Below, one piece after another: positions 29,803 to 38,178 of a stretch of 64,000 nucleotides of DNA. Source of the DNA: Steroidobacteraceae bacterium. GTDB lineage: Bacteria; Pseudomonadota; Gammaproteobacteria; Steroidobacterales; Steroidobacteraceae. The number at the start of each line of letters is the position of its first letter. Position 1 is the stretch's first letter. Below the pieces are notes generated by a model, which was given only the letters and a program-made list of their open reading frames with translations, did not search any database and was not told the origin of the DNA. The stretch covers positions 124,001 to 188,000 of the forward strand of contig JAFMJH010000001.1 in NCBI GenBank assembly GCA_017853555.1, given 5' to 3'. The translations under genes and the position numbers were made by a program.

Positions 29803-31135
29803 GCGCGGTGGCCGGCGCGGCACCCGACAAATAGTCGGCCGCCACCGAGATGAGCGAGCGCGCCGCGATCGGAATGCCGTTCTCGTCGACGTAAAACTCC
29901 GGCGAGTGGTTCGAGGCGGCCGTGACCGGATTCTGCTCCGGCGGCGTGATGCCGACAACGTAGAACAAGCTCGGCACTTTCTGCGCGAAGAACGCGAAGT
30001 CTTCGGCCCCGGTCACGAGCGGGATCGCTTTCACGTTGCCGGTGCCGACGACGCGCTGCAAAGTCGGCAGCATGCGACGCGTGAGATCCGGATCGTTGCT
30101 CACCACCGGATTGGCGCGATCATCGAGTTTGAACGTCGCCGTTGCGCCGTTGGCGGCGGCGATGCCGTCGATGGTGCGCTTCATGCGCTTGATGATGTCG
30201 GCACGCTGCAGTTGATCGAATGTACGGATCGTCCCGATCATCTCGACATCGTCGGGAATGATGTTGTTCCGAATGCCGCCTTTGATCGCGCCGACGGTGA
30301 CGACGGCCGGCAGGATCGTGATGTCGATCTGGCGGCTGACGATCGTCTGCAAAGCCTCGACGATCTGTGCCGAAACCACGATCGGATCGATGCCGCCCCA
30401 CGGTCGCGAGCCATGCGTCTGCCGACCTTTGACGACGATTTGATAGGCGTCGGACGCCGCCATCATCGGGCCACCGCGATAGCCGATCTCGCCGGTGCGC
30501 ATCGCCGACATGATGTGCAAGCCGAACGCCGCTTCGGGACGGTGGCGCTCGAACACGCCTTCTTTGAGCATGAGCGCGGCACCGCCCTCTTCACCCTCGG
30601 GCGCGCCTTCTTCGGCCGGCTGGAACAGAAACACGATCGTGCCTGGCAGTTCCGCGCGCACCGCCGCGAAAGCTTGCGCAACGCCCATCAAAATCGCCGT
30701 GTGCGCATCGTGTCCGCAGGCATGCATCACGCCGACGGTTTCGTTGCGATAGGTGGAAGTGACTTTGGAGCGGAACGGCACGTCGGTACGCTCGACCACC
30801 GGCAAGCCGTCCATGTCGGCCCGCAAGGCGATCGTCGGACCAGGCTTGCCGCCTTTGAGGATGCCGACGACACCGGTCTTCGCTACGCCGGTTTCGACCT
30901 GCAAGCCGAGCTTCTTCAAATGTTCCGCCACCGCTTTGGAGGTCCGGAATTCGCGGTTCGACAACTCGGGGTTCTGGTGGAAGTCGCGCCGCCACTCGAT
31001 GATGCGCGGTTGCACGGGCTCGAGTGCCGCGAGCGCGGTCGCCGTGAACGTTTCGGCCGCGAACGCCGTAGCGGCGCTCGCACAGGTCATCAAAGAAATG
31101 GCCGCCGCGATGCGGACCCGGACGTTGCTGCGCAT
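29795..31135 (-). CDS. Exported M20-family amidohydrolase
   Basis: A 446-residue peptidase/amidohydrolase related to IAA-amino-acid hydrolases and hippuricase. A signal peptide (residues 1-27, 'ISLMTCASAATAFA') directs it to the periplasm. The dinuclear metal site is visible: 'DFHQNPELSNREF' near 50, 'ALRADMDGLPV' near 108, 'HACGHDAHTAILMG' near 138-151, 'FQPAEEGAPEG' near 171 and 'VTGAEDFAFFAQ' near 385. The lid domain has 'GSRPWGGIDPI' near 240. It would release an acyl or aryl group from an amino acid. It is convergent with iorB and lies 62 bases from the WD40 gene. Confidence 0.92.
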   Translation of the reverse strand: MRSNVRVRIAAAISLMTCASAATAFAAETFTATALAALEPVQPRIIEWRRDFHQNPELSNREFRTSKAVAEHLKKLGLQVETGVAKTGVVGILKGGKPGPTIALRADMDGLPVVERTDVPFRSKVTSTYRNETVGVMHACGHDAHTAILMGVAQAFAAVRAELPGTIVFLFQPAEEGAPEGEEGGAALMLKEGVFERHRPEAAFGLHIMSAMRTGEIGYRGGPMMAASDAYQIVVKGRQTHGSRPWGGIDPIVVSAQIVEALQTIVSRQIDITILPAVVTVGAIKGGIRNNIIPDDVEMIGTIRTFDQLQRADIIKRMKRTIDGIAAANGATATFKLDDRANPVVSNDPDLTRRMLPTLQRVVGTGNVKAIPLVTGAEDFAFFAQKVPSLFYVVGITPPEQNPVTAASNHSPEFYVDENGIPIAARSLISVAADYLSGAAPATALK

Positions 31136-31197
31136 GATGCTGACTCCTCCCGAATGGTGCGCCTACGCTAACGCAGCCGCGTCGTCGGGTCGAGTCG

Positions 31198-32232
31198 TCA
31201 GGGCAGACGCACGAGCTCGTAGACGGCGAGTTTTCCCTTGCGCTCGCCGACGGCGACGTGACGACCGTCGGGCGACCAGACGATGCGCGAGGGCTCGGAG
31301 TCCGTCAGATGCGCATCGAGTGCCTGGGGATATTTGCCCGGCGACCAGAGCGACAACCGCCAATCACGGCCACCGGTGACCAGATGGTTGCCGCCGGGCT
31401 GTGCAGCGAGACATTCGATGCGTTCCGTGTGGCCGTTCAGCTGAATCGGCCGCGACCCCTCCGGGCCCTTGCCGCCGAAATCCCAGACCACCAACGCCTC
31501 GCCGGCGATGGTCGCGAGATAGCGCGAATCGTGCGTCCAGACGGTGTCGGCGACTTTCGCCGGATAGCCGCGCATCTGGGAGTCTTTTCCGGAAGCGAGA
31601 TACCAAAAGTGCACCGATCCGTCCTGCGTGCCCGTCACGATCACGCGACCGTTCGGACTGAAGGCGGTCGTGAGGCAGGCGGCGGGCCAATCAAAACTGC
31701 GTTGCTGCAGCTGCGGCTCGAACCTGTGCAACACCAAACCGCCTTGCAAAGCCGCAGCGAGATCGCGTCCCGCACGATCGAAGGCGAGCGCCGCGATGGT
31801 GTTGGACAACGGCTCCAGCGTGCGCAACGGCTCGAGTGTCGGCGACCAAAGAAAGATTTGTCGTCCCGCCGCCGTCGCCAGCGTCTTGCCGTCCGGGGTG
31901 AATGCCAAGTGCTGCGTCCACGCAGTCGCCGGCCGTCGGCGCTGCAACACCGCGCCGCTGCTCCCATCCCACGCAACCAAAGCGGAATCCTGACCCGAGC
32001 TGACGAACGCGTCGCCACCGGGCTGCCACGCGACCGCGAGCGCACCCAGACCATGCTCGCCGATCTCGCGCGGGCGCAACCGTTCGGCGTCGAATTCGAC
32101 GAGGAACATCTTGCCCTCGCCGCCGGCGATCGCGAGTCGCCGCGCATCGTTTGACCAGGCGATATCCGCGACGTAATCGTCGAGTGCCACGCTGGCACGC
32201 AATTCGAGCAATGCGTTCGGTGCTTTCATCAC
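31198..32232 (-). CDS. WD40-repeat beta-propeller protein
   Basis: A 344-residue cytosolic protein made of about seven WD40 blades ('DDYVADIAWSNDARRLAIAG', 'TAFSPNGRVIVTGTQDGSVHFW', 'IVWSPDGRHVAVGERKGKLA'). It has no signal peptide, so it is a cytosolic scaffold rather than a secreted propeller. It starts 8 bases after the CobW-family GTPase stop and must share its transcript; this pairing with a zinc-linked GTPase and Zur suggests a role in metal allocation. Molecular function is unknown; WD40 proteins usually organise complexes. Confidence 0.85.
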   Translation of the reverse strand: MMKAPNALLELRASVALDDYVADIAWSNDARRLAIAGGEGKMFLVEFDAERLRPREIGEHGLGALAVAWQPGGDAFVSSGQDSALVAWDGSSGAVLQRRRPATAWTQHLAFTPDGKTLATAAGRQIFLWSPTLEPLRTLEPLSNTIAALAFDRAGRDLAAALQGGLVLHRFEPQLQQRSFDWPAACLTTAFSPNGRVIVTGTQDGSVHFWYLASGKDSQMRGYPAKVADTVWTHDSRYLATIAGEALVVWDFGGKGPEGSRPIQLNGHTERIECLAAQPGGNHLVTGGRDWRLSLWSPGKYPQALDAHLTDSEPSRIVWSPDGRHVAVGERKGKLAVYELVRLP

Positions 32233-32240
32233 GGGTCAGA

Positions 32241-33683
32241 TCACGCGACGCAGGAGGCGAATCCGGCCTCGAGTTCGGCACGATCGAGTTTGCGACCGAT
32301 GAACACCAGGGTGTTGCGTCGCACGGCACTCGGCGCCCACGGTCGTTCGAGTTTGCCGTCGAACATCATGTGCACGCCGTGAAAGACGTACCGGCGCGGC
32401 TCGCCGGCGATGTTCAGCACGCCCTTCATGCGGAAGATGTCGGCACCCCGGCTCTGCAACAGGTACGAAATCCAGTCGTTCACTTTTTTGGCATCCAGCG
32501 GTCGATCGTCCGAAATGCCGATCGAGGCGATTTCTTCGTCGTGATGGTGCGATGCGAAGGCACGCTGCGTGCCGACTTTTCCCGCAGCGATGCGCAGGCC
32601 GAATTCCGCCGGTGCGTGTTCGCAGAACACCGCATAGTTGCCACCGGTCTCGATCGCCAGATCGAAGTGCGCGCCGTCATGTGCGGTGTCGATGCGGTAC
32701 AGCGCGCGGCCCGGCGCGATGCTGCCGCCGCAGGCGACCGTGATCGGCTCTTCCGCGAATGCACGCACGGCCTGCTCGATGACGTCGTCGAGCGCTGCGG
32801 CCGAGTCGGTCGCGACCGGCAGCAACACCAAACCGAGCCCGCCTTCGTGCGCATGGCCGTGCGCATGGTCGTGGTCGTGGTCGTGGTCGTGGCCATGATC
32901 ATGGTCATGATCGTGATGCGCATGGTCATGGCCGTGGTCATGATCGTGATGCGCATGCTCGTCCGCTCCCGTGCGCAACGAGTGTCGCCCCGCCGGCAGC
33001 GGATACACCCCGGCCCATTCGAAGGGATATTGCGGCTGCAGAAAATCCGCATCAACGGCCAGCGCACGCTCGAGATCGAATGCGCCGACGTCAAGCACAT
33101 CGGCCACCGGCACGTTGGCATTTTGCGTGCGATGGATGCGGGCCGTGCCGTTCATGGCGCGAATGCGACGCTCGATGCGTTCGAGTTCGGCTTCGGTGAC
33201 GAGGTCGGTTTTGTTGAGCAGGATCACGTCGGCAAACGCGACTTGCTCGCCCGGCTCTTTCATTTCGTCGAGGTGCCGCTCGATGTGGCGCGCATCGACG
33301 AGCGTGATGATGGCGTCGAGCAGAAACTGATCTTTGAACTCGTCGTCGAGGAAAAAGGTCTGCGCCACCGGACCCGGATCGGCCATCCCGGTGGTCTCGA
33401 CGATGATGTAATCGAACTTGTCGCGTCGTTTGAGCAACTGCCCGAGGATGCGCAGCAAGTCGCCGCGCACCGTGCAGCAGATGCAGCCGTTGTTGGTTTC
33501 GAAGATCTCCTCTTCGGCACCGATGACGAGCTGGTGGTCGACACCGACCTCGCCGAACTCGTTTTCGATCACCGCGATACGCTTACCGTGGTTTTCGGAG
33601 AGGATGCGATTGAGGAGCGTGGTTTTTCCAGACCCCAGAAATCCCGTCAAGACGGTGACGGGCACCCGTTCCGTGTGTGCCAT
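32241..33683 (-). CDS. COG0523 (CobW/ZigA-like) zinc-linked GTPase with His-rich loop
   Basis: A G3E GTPase of 480 residues from ATG 33683. Motifs are Walker A '[13 protein letters not shown]' (residues 14-26), the metal-binding 'CICC' within '[12 protein letters not shown]' near 65, '[10 protein letters not shown]' near 97 and 'LLNKTDL' near 155. A stretch of about 38 residues near 240-280 is almost only His and Asp with a few Ala and Gly and would bind zinc in bulk. The C-terminal CobW_C domain ends '[20 protein letters not shown]'. Related proteins (ZigA, ZNG1) deliver zinc to client enzymes under zinc starvation. It is divergent from zur across 25 bases. Confidence 0.92.
   Translation of the reverse strand: MAHTERVPVTVLTGFLGSGKTTLLNRILSENHGKRIAVIENEFGEVGVDHQLVIGAEEEIFETNNGCICCTVRGDLLRILGQLLKRRDKFDYIIVETTGMADPGPVAQTFFLDDEFKDQFLLDAIITLVDARHIERHLDEMKEPGEQVAFADVILLNKTDLVTEAELERIERRIRAMNGTARIHRTQNANVPVADVLDVGAFDLERALAVDADFLQPQYPFEWAGVYPLPAGRHSLRTGADEHAHHDHDHGHDHAHHDHDHDHGHDHDHDHDHAHGHAHEGGLGLVLLPVATDSAAALDDVIEQAVRAFAEEPITVACGGSIAPGRALYRIDTAHDGAHFDLAIETGGNYAVFCEHAPAEFGLRIAAGKVGTQRAFASHHHDEEIASIGISDDRPLDAKKVNDWISYLLQSRGADIFRMKGVLNIAGEPRRYVFHGVHMMFDGKLERPWAPSAVRRNTLVFIGRKLDRAELEAGFASCVA
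32848..32958. repeat. Low-complexity repeat encoding the His/Asp loop
   Basis: The plus strand reads as tandem permutations of TGGTCG and TGATCA units, including four near-identical GTGGTC steps around 32868-32890 and two longer copies of a CATGATCGTGATGCGCATG-like block. It is coding sequence for alternating His and Asp codons on the minus strand. Such a run can expand or contract by slippage. Confidence 0.85.
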
Positions 33684-33708
33684 AGGGTCGACATGATAAC
33701 GTAAGGCC

Positions 33709-34221
33709 ATGCCGAATCCGCGTCCCACCCCGCCGCCGAATCACGATCACGGCGTGTGCATCGAAACGGCGCTGCGCAACGCGGCGTCGCTGTGCGCGAC
33801 TCGCGGTCTGAATCTGACACCCGTTCGGCGTCGCGTCCTCGAAATCGTCTGGCGTGCGCACGATCCGATCGGCGCGTATCAAATACTCGGCGAGCTGGCC
33901 AAAGAACGCGACAAAGCCGCACCACCCACCGTCTATCGCGCACTCGAATTTCTCGTCGACGCCGGACTCGTACATCGGCTCGACTCGCTGAACGCGTTCA
34001 TCGGTTGCGACACGCCACTTGCTGCGCACGTCGCGCAGTTTTTCGTTTGTCGCGAGTGTCACGGCGCGACGGAGATCGACGATCCTGCGATCGGGCGTGC
34101 ACTCGCCGCAAAATCGCACGAGCTCGGTTTTCGAATCGAACCGGCCTCGCTCGAGGTCAAGGGCGTGTGCGCGCGCTGCAACGCCTCAGCGCGCGATCAA
34201 CAACAAGCCGCCGAGCAATAA
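33709..34221 (+). CDS. zur: Fur-family zinc uptake regulator Zur
   Basis: A 170-residue Fur-family repressor. The N-terminal winged helix covers residues 20-100 ('GLNLTPVRRRVLEIVWRAHD', 'PPTVYRALEFLVDAGLVHRL'), and the C-terminal domain has the structural zinc cysteines 'CRECHGATE' (near 111-119) and 'CARCNASA' near the end. Lack of the Fur-type His-rich iron motif and the divergent CobW-family gene both favour Zur. An extra Pro/His-rich N-terminus ('PNPRPTPPPNHDHG') is present. Only 25 bases separate it from the GTPase start codon. Its end overlaps the convergent YdcZ gene by 36 bases. Confidence 0.9.
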   Translation: MPNPRPTPPPNHDHGVCIETALRNAASLCATRGLNLTPVRRRVLEIVWRAHDPIGAYQILGELAKERDKAAPPTVYRALEFLVDAGLVHRLDSLNAFIGCDTPLAAHVAQFFVCRECHGATEIDDPAIGRALAAKSHELGFRIEPASLEVKGVCARCNASARDQQQAAEQ

Positions 34222-34626
34222 AGCCGCGCCCAGCAAGCGTTGCGTGCTGGCAGGCTGCACGGCATAGCCGAGCAAACCGTAATGATCGACCAGGATCGCT
34301 GCAAACATCTGCCCCGACACCGCCAGCGCAAGTAGCAGCAGCGCACCGAGACGCGGCCCGGCGAAGTTCGCGACCGAAACGTACAACGCGCCGAGCAGAC
34401 CGCCCGCCCACGCCCAGGCCGGAACCGAAACGAGTTGTTCGCGACTCGGCAACATCGTGCGCGTGGCGAGCAGCAATGCGACGAGGGCGAGAGTGCCGAC
34501 CAGAAAATTCACCAACACGGCGAGCGCACCGTTGCCGAACGCGCGCGTGAGCGCCATGTTCATGGCAACCTGCACGACCAGTCCGGATCCGGCGACGAAA
34601 GCGAGCACGGCAGGCAACAACGGCAT
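34186..34626 (-). CDS. YdcZ-type (DUF606) DMT-family membrane protein
   Basis: A 146-residue, five-helix membrane protein from ATG 34626 ('MPLLPAVLAFVAGSGLVVQV'). A ribosome binding site GGAG lies at the right distance, so the TTG start in the track is not needed. The layout and motifs ('NMALTRAFGNGALAVLVNF', 'GGLLGALYVSVANFAGPRLG') fit the half-size DMT/YdcZ family, which may work as dimers in export. The substrate is unknown. It follows the 51-aa ORF by 11 bases, and its 3' end overlaps zur by 36 bases. Confidence 0.85.
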   Translation of the reverse strand: MPLLPAVLAFVAGSGLVVQVAMNMALTRAFGNGALAVLVNFLVGTLALVALLLATRTMLPSREQLVSVPAWAWAGGLLGALYVSVANFAGPRLGALLLLALAVSGQMFAAILVDHYGLLGYAVQPASTQRLLGAALLLGGLLLIAR

Positions 34627-34637
34627 GAAAACTCCGT

Positions 34638-34793
34638 TCAACGGGTGACGAGCCGCGACAACAACGCGCGCCCGGCGGAAAAGCGCACCAGGAAAAACAC
34701 CAGGCGCCAGAACAAACGCCGGGCGAAGGGCACGCGGCGCGGCGGAATTCGCGCCTCGATCGCGGCGCGCACGTCTTCGACCCGGGGACTCAT
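34638..34793 (-). CDS. Small basic amphipathic protein (51 aa), not in ORF track
   Basis: Below the ORF-track cutoff. It reads 'MSPRVEDVRAAIEARIPPRR', then 'LFWRLVFFLVRFSAGRALL' and ends 'SRLVTR'. The first 18 residues form a mixed-charge helix; the second part is a short hydrophobic helix flanked by arginines (nine Arg between residues 19 and 51), which suggests a membrane-surface or single-span protein. It fills the gap between the large peptidase gene (19 bases upstream) and the YdcZ gene (stop 11 bases before its ATG), consistent with a real operon member. No family is recognised. Confidence 0.5.
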   Translation of the reverse strand: MSPRVEDVRAAIEARIPPRRVPFARRLFWRLVFFLVRFSAGRALLSRLVTR

Positions 34794-34812
34794 TCGCGAA
34801 GCCTACACCAGC

Positions 34813-37800
34813 TCAGCGCGCGATCAGCTCGACATCGACCACGAATTCGCGCTCTGCACGGCGCACGCGGGTCGGAATCCGGTCGCCGGCGACATGTTTT
34901 TTCAAGGTGTCGGAGAATGCGGCGAGACCCGCGATCGGGACATCGCCGAACGCCAGTACGAGATCGCCCGCCTGCAGACCCGCGCGGGCGGCCGGCGAAT
35001 CGGGGACCACCGACTCGGCGCGTATGCCCGGGCCTTGATGCGCGTAGTCGGGCACGAGACCGAACGACACGCGGCGTGCACCCTCGCTCGGCGCGCCCGC
35101 GGCGGACGCCGGTTGCGGTGCCGTGGTGACGCTGAGCGGTGCATCGCGTTGCGCGAGATAGTCGATCGCTTCGCGGGCCACGGTCGCCACCTTCACAAGC
35201 CCGGCCGCATCGATGCGATCGGCGGTGTCGGTAGGACGGTGATAGTCGAGATGGGCAGCGGTGAACAACTGCACACCGGGAATGCCGCGATCGATGAAGC
35301 TTTGCTGATCCGACGACTGCGACGCACCGGGCACGTTTTTGATCGCGATGCCGGTCGAGAACGTGATGCCGCGAAACACGTGTTGCCATTCGCTCGCGGT
35401 GCCTGTGCCAAGCACCGACAACTCGCCCGCACCCAAGCGTCCGACGGTGTCGAGATTCACGACCGCGCGAATCCCGGCCAGCGGCGCACCGCGCGGATGC
35501 TCGACGAACCACTTTGATCCCTGCAAACCCGCCTCTTCACCCGAGAACGCGACGAAAATCACGCTGCGCTCCGGCGCGCCCGCCGTCGCCAACGTCCGCG
35601 CGAGTTCGATCAGCACGGCGACACCGCTCGCGTTGTCGTCCGCGCCCGGGTGGATTTGCCCGATTTCGGCTACGCGCACGCCCGGGCCGCTTCGGCCGAG
35701 GTGATCGTAATGCGCCGATACGACGACCGCCTGATCCGCATAGCGCGGATTCGTGCCACGCAACACGCCGACGACATTGCGCAACGCCAAAGATTTCTGC
35801 GCGCCGGCGGGCGTGTACTCGAAGTCCTGAAACCAGCCGTTCGCATCGGCGGGCTGCAAACCGGCTGCGGCGAACGCCTTGGCCACATAATCCGCCGCAG
35901 CCTGCAACCCTGCGCTGCCCAATCCGCGCCCTTCGCGCGCAGGATCCGCAAGCCATGCGATGTGCGCGGTCATCGCAGTCGCATCGAACACCGCAGGCAG
36001 TCGTGCGAGCGCCTCGCGTTTCGCATATCCGCCGACCGGCAATGCCTCGGCACGCGCATCGGGCGCGCGCAAATCGACGATCAGCGGCGAATCGGCGGCA
36101 GACCACTCGCCTTTGGCGACATTGGCCGGTTCGTCGCCGGCGAACGACAGCCAGGAATATTTGCCGTAGTGCGGCAGTTTTCGTGCGAGCCCCGCGGCGG
36201 CGGCCACGTCGTCGAGCGTGAGCCACGCGATCGCCTTGGCGGCGTTGCCGGGATGCCGACGCACGATCACGTTCGCGCGACCCTGCTTGGGCAAGCGCGT
36301 GCCGCCGGCACGGATGCTCTGGCCGTCGACCGCGAAGCCGAGCGCAGCATCACCGGCGAACAATTTGGTCGCATAAGCATTGTCGGCACCCAAGACCCAC
36401 ACTGCACGATCGGTCGGCAGCGTCACCGCTGCCGCATCGGTGACGATGCGAAACTTTTGAGCACCACCGCCCGACCAGAATTGCAGCATGTCGCGATAGG
36501 CCTGCACGAACGCGGGCGGTGCTTTCGCGGGCAGCACCGCGAGCACTTCGCCTTCGCCGAACATCTGCCCGAGCGACGGCGCCGTCTCGCGCGCATCGAG
36601 CAAACGGAAGAGATCGAATTCCGGATCGATTTCGAGCGCGATCGGTGCCGTATCGCTCACCAATTCGAACGTCGTCCGGTTGCCGTGCAGGGTCACGACG
36701 TGTTGCGTCACGCCTTGCTTGCTGCGCAAGACGACCGGCACGTCGAGATCGAAAGGTCGGTCCTGCGCTTGGCGCAAGACGCCGCGCACCACGTAACGCT
36801 GCGCCTCACGCGTGACGCGCACGTCGGCGACCCGCAGATCAGGAGCGCCGACACGGCTCACCCATTGTTCGACCATGGGCAAAAGATCGACGCCGGCGGC
36901 GGCGCCATGGGCACGCGCCAAATCGTCGAAGCTCGCGCGCTTGCCGCGTTGCTCGCGATAAAAGCGCTGCAGACCCCGCACGTAGGCGGCATCGCCCACC
37001 CGGCGGCGCAGCATGTGGTCGAGCATCAACGCCTTGCCGTAACCGACCGCCTCGGTCGCCGGACTGTGTCGCGAGCGAAACGCCGTGAGCGGAAAATCCT
37101 GCGAGTCGCGCACGAAGTCGCGATATTTTTTCAACGTGTCGCGCCGATACTCGGCACCTTGTCCGAGCTGCTCTTTGTACAGATGATCGGCCAGATAGGC
37201 GGTGAGCCCCTCGCACCAGTTGCCGCGCGCGTAATCGACGAATACGCCGTTGCCCCACCAGTTGTGCAGGATTTCGTGCGGATACGACGACGTGAGAATG
37301 AACGGAAAGCGGATGATCTGCGGCCCGAGCAGCGTGAAGCTCGGCATGCCGTAGCCGGTTTCCCAAAAGTTCTCGACGAGCGCGAATTTGTCGTACGGGT
37401 ACGGACCGATCAGGGTCCGGTACATCTCGAGGTTGCGGACCGTCGCTTCGAGATATTTGGCCGCGAGCGCGTCGTCGGCCTGGCGCAAGAACACCTCGGC
37501 CGTCACCGCGCCAGCCGGGCGCGCGTAGCGGCGCAGTTTGCCGCCGACGATGTGCAATTCGTCCACCGGCGTCGCACTCTTCCAGCGCGCCACGCCGTCG
37601 GCCGCGCGTGCACTGCCGCTGCCGGGACTGATGAGCTGCCACCCCTCGGGAGCTTTGGCCTGCAACTCGAACGTGAACAGCGTCTCGCCGAGATAGGGAT
37701 ACCAAAGCGTACTGCCGGCGAGATAGATGCCGTCGTCGCGGATAGTCCCGGCGGTTTCGTTGAAGCCGCGCGCATATTCCTGGGCCGGCGACTCGAAGCC

Positions 37801-38178
37801 GAAGTCGATGGGTCCTTGGTACTCGAGCGCGATGCGGGTCGCGCCCGCCGGCAAGCGCACGCGATAACGCTGCGCGTTGCCGCTGTCGGTGATCGCGGCC
37901 GAGGAGCCGTTGATGCCGGCGAAGGCCGAGTTTTTCGTCGCCGGCAAACGCTCGACCGCCGGCTCCGACGTCACGATGCGCAGCGGCGCCGCGAGCAGGA
38001 ATTCCACGTCGCGAGGCGACTCCGCGGCCGGCAATTGCACGACGGCCTTCACCGCGATGGTGTGTGCGCTAGGCTCGAGTATCGCCTCGAGCATGAAATG
38101 CGGCTCGGCCGCGTACGCACTCGCCGCCCGGACGCAGATCAGAAAGGCGGCAAGGATCCGCCGCAGGTGCGCGCTCAA
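34813..38178 (-). CDS. Exported M1-M28-PDZ multidomain aminopeptidase
   Basis: A 1121-residue exported protein. A signal peptide ends near 'ASAYAAEP'. Residues 30-480 form an M1-type peptidase with 'HEILHNWWGN', where the HExxH is followed after 18 residues by Glu ('NWCEGLTAYLADHL'). A central domain of unknown fold follows (about 480-700). Then comes an M28 aminopeptidase with 'VSAHYDHLG', 'GADDNASGVAVLIELAR', 'FSGEEAGLQG', 'VNLDTVGRLG' and 'LDYHRPTDTADRI', giving the full two-zinc site. A C-terminal PDZ domain (about 1030-1115, 'DSPAARAGLQAGDLVLAFGD') ends the chain. I start at TTG 38178, which overlaps the ChaN-PDZ stop as TTGA; the track start would run 85 bases into that gene. Confidence 0.88.
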   Translation of the reverse strand: MSAHLRRILAAFLICVRAASAYAAEPHFMLEAILEPSAHTIAVKAVVQLPAAESPRDVEFLLAAPLRIVTSEPAVERLPATKNSAFAGINGSSAAITDSGNAQRYRVRLPAGATRIALEYQGPIDFGFESPAQEYARGFNETAGTIRDDGIYLAGSTLWYPYLGETLFTFELQAKAPEGWQLISPGSGSARAADGVARWKSATPVDELHIVGGKLRRYARPAGAVTAEVFLRQADDALAAKYLEATVRNLEMYRTLIGPYPYDKFALVENFWETGYGMPSFTLLGPQIIRFPFILTSSYPHEILHNWWGNGVFVDYARGNWCEGLTAYLADHLYKEQLGQGAEYRRDTLKKYRDFVRDSQDFPLTAFRSRHSPATEAVGYGKALMLDHMLRRRVGDAAYVRGLQRFYREQRGKRASFDDLARAHGAAAGVDLLPMVEQWVSRVGAPDLRVADVRVTREAQRYVVRGVLRQAQDRPFDLDVPVVLRSKQGVTQHVVTLHGNRTTFELVSDTAPIALEIDPEFDLFRLLDARETAPSLGQMFGEGEVLAVLPAKAPPAFVQAYRDMLQFWSGGGAQKFRIVTDAAAVTLPTDRAVWVLGADNAYATKLFAGDAALGFAVDGQSIRAGGTRLPKQGRANVIVRRHPGNAAKAIAWLTLDDVAAAAGLARKLPHYGKYSWLSFAGDEPANVAKGEWSAADSPLIVDLRAPDARAEALPVGGYAKREALARLPAVFDATAMTAHIAWLADPAREGRGLGSAGLQAAADYVAKAFAAAGLQPADANGWFQDFEYTPAGAQKSLALRNVVGVLRGTNPRYADQAVVVSAHYDHLGRSGPGVRVAEIGQIHPGADDNASGVAVLIELARTLATAGAPERSVIFVAFSGEEAGLQGSKWFVEHPRGAPLAGIRAVVNLDTVGRLGAGELSVLGTGTASEWQHVFRGITFSTGIAIKNVPGASQSSDQQSFIDRGIPGVQLFTAAHLDYHRPTDTADRIDAAGLVKVATVAREAIDYLAQRDAPLSVTTAPQPASAAGAPSEGARRVSFGLVPDYAHQGPGIRAESVVPDSPAARAGLQAGDLVLAFGDVPIAGLAAFSDTLKKHVAGDRIPTRVRRAEREFVVDVELIAR

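Noticed and set aside
32848-32958. Possible CRISPR or satellite array
   Set aside because: The repeat is the coding sequence of the His/Asp loop in the CobW-family GTPase; there are no spacers.
33684-33708. Full Zur box between zur and the CobW-family gene
   Set aside because: Only a half-like GATAAC is present; no convincing ATAAC-type dyad, so I do not annotate an operator.
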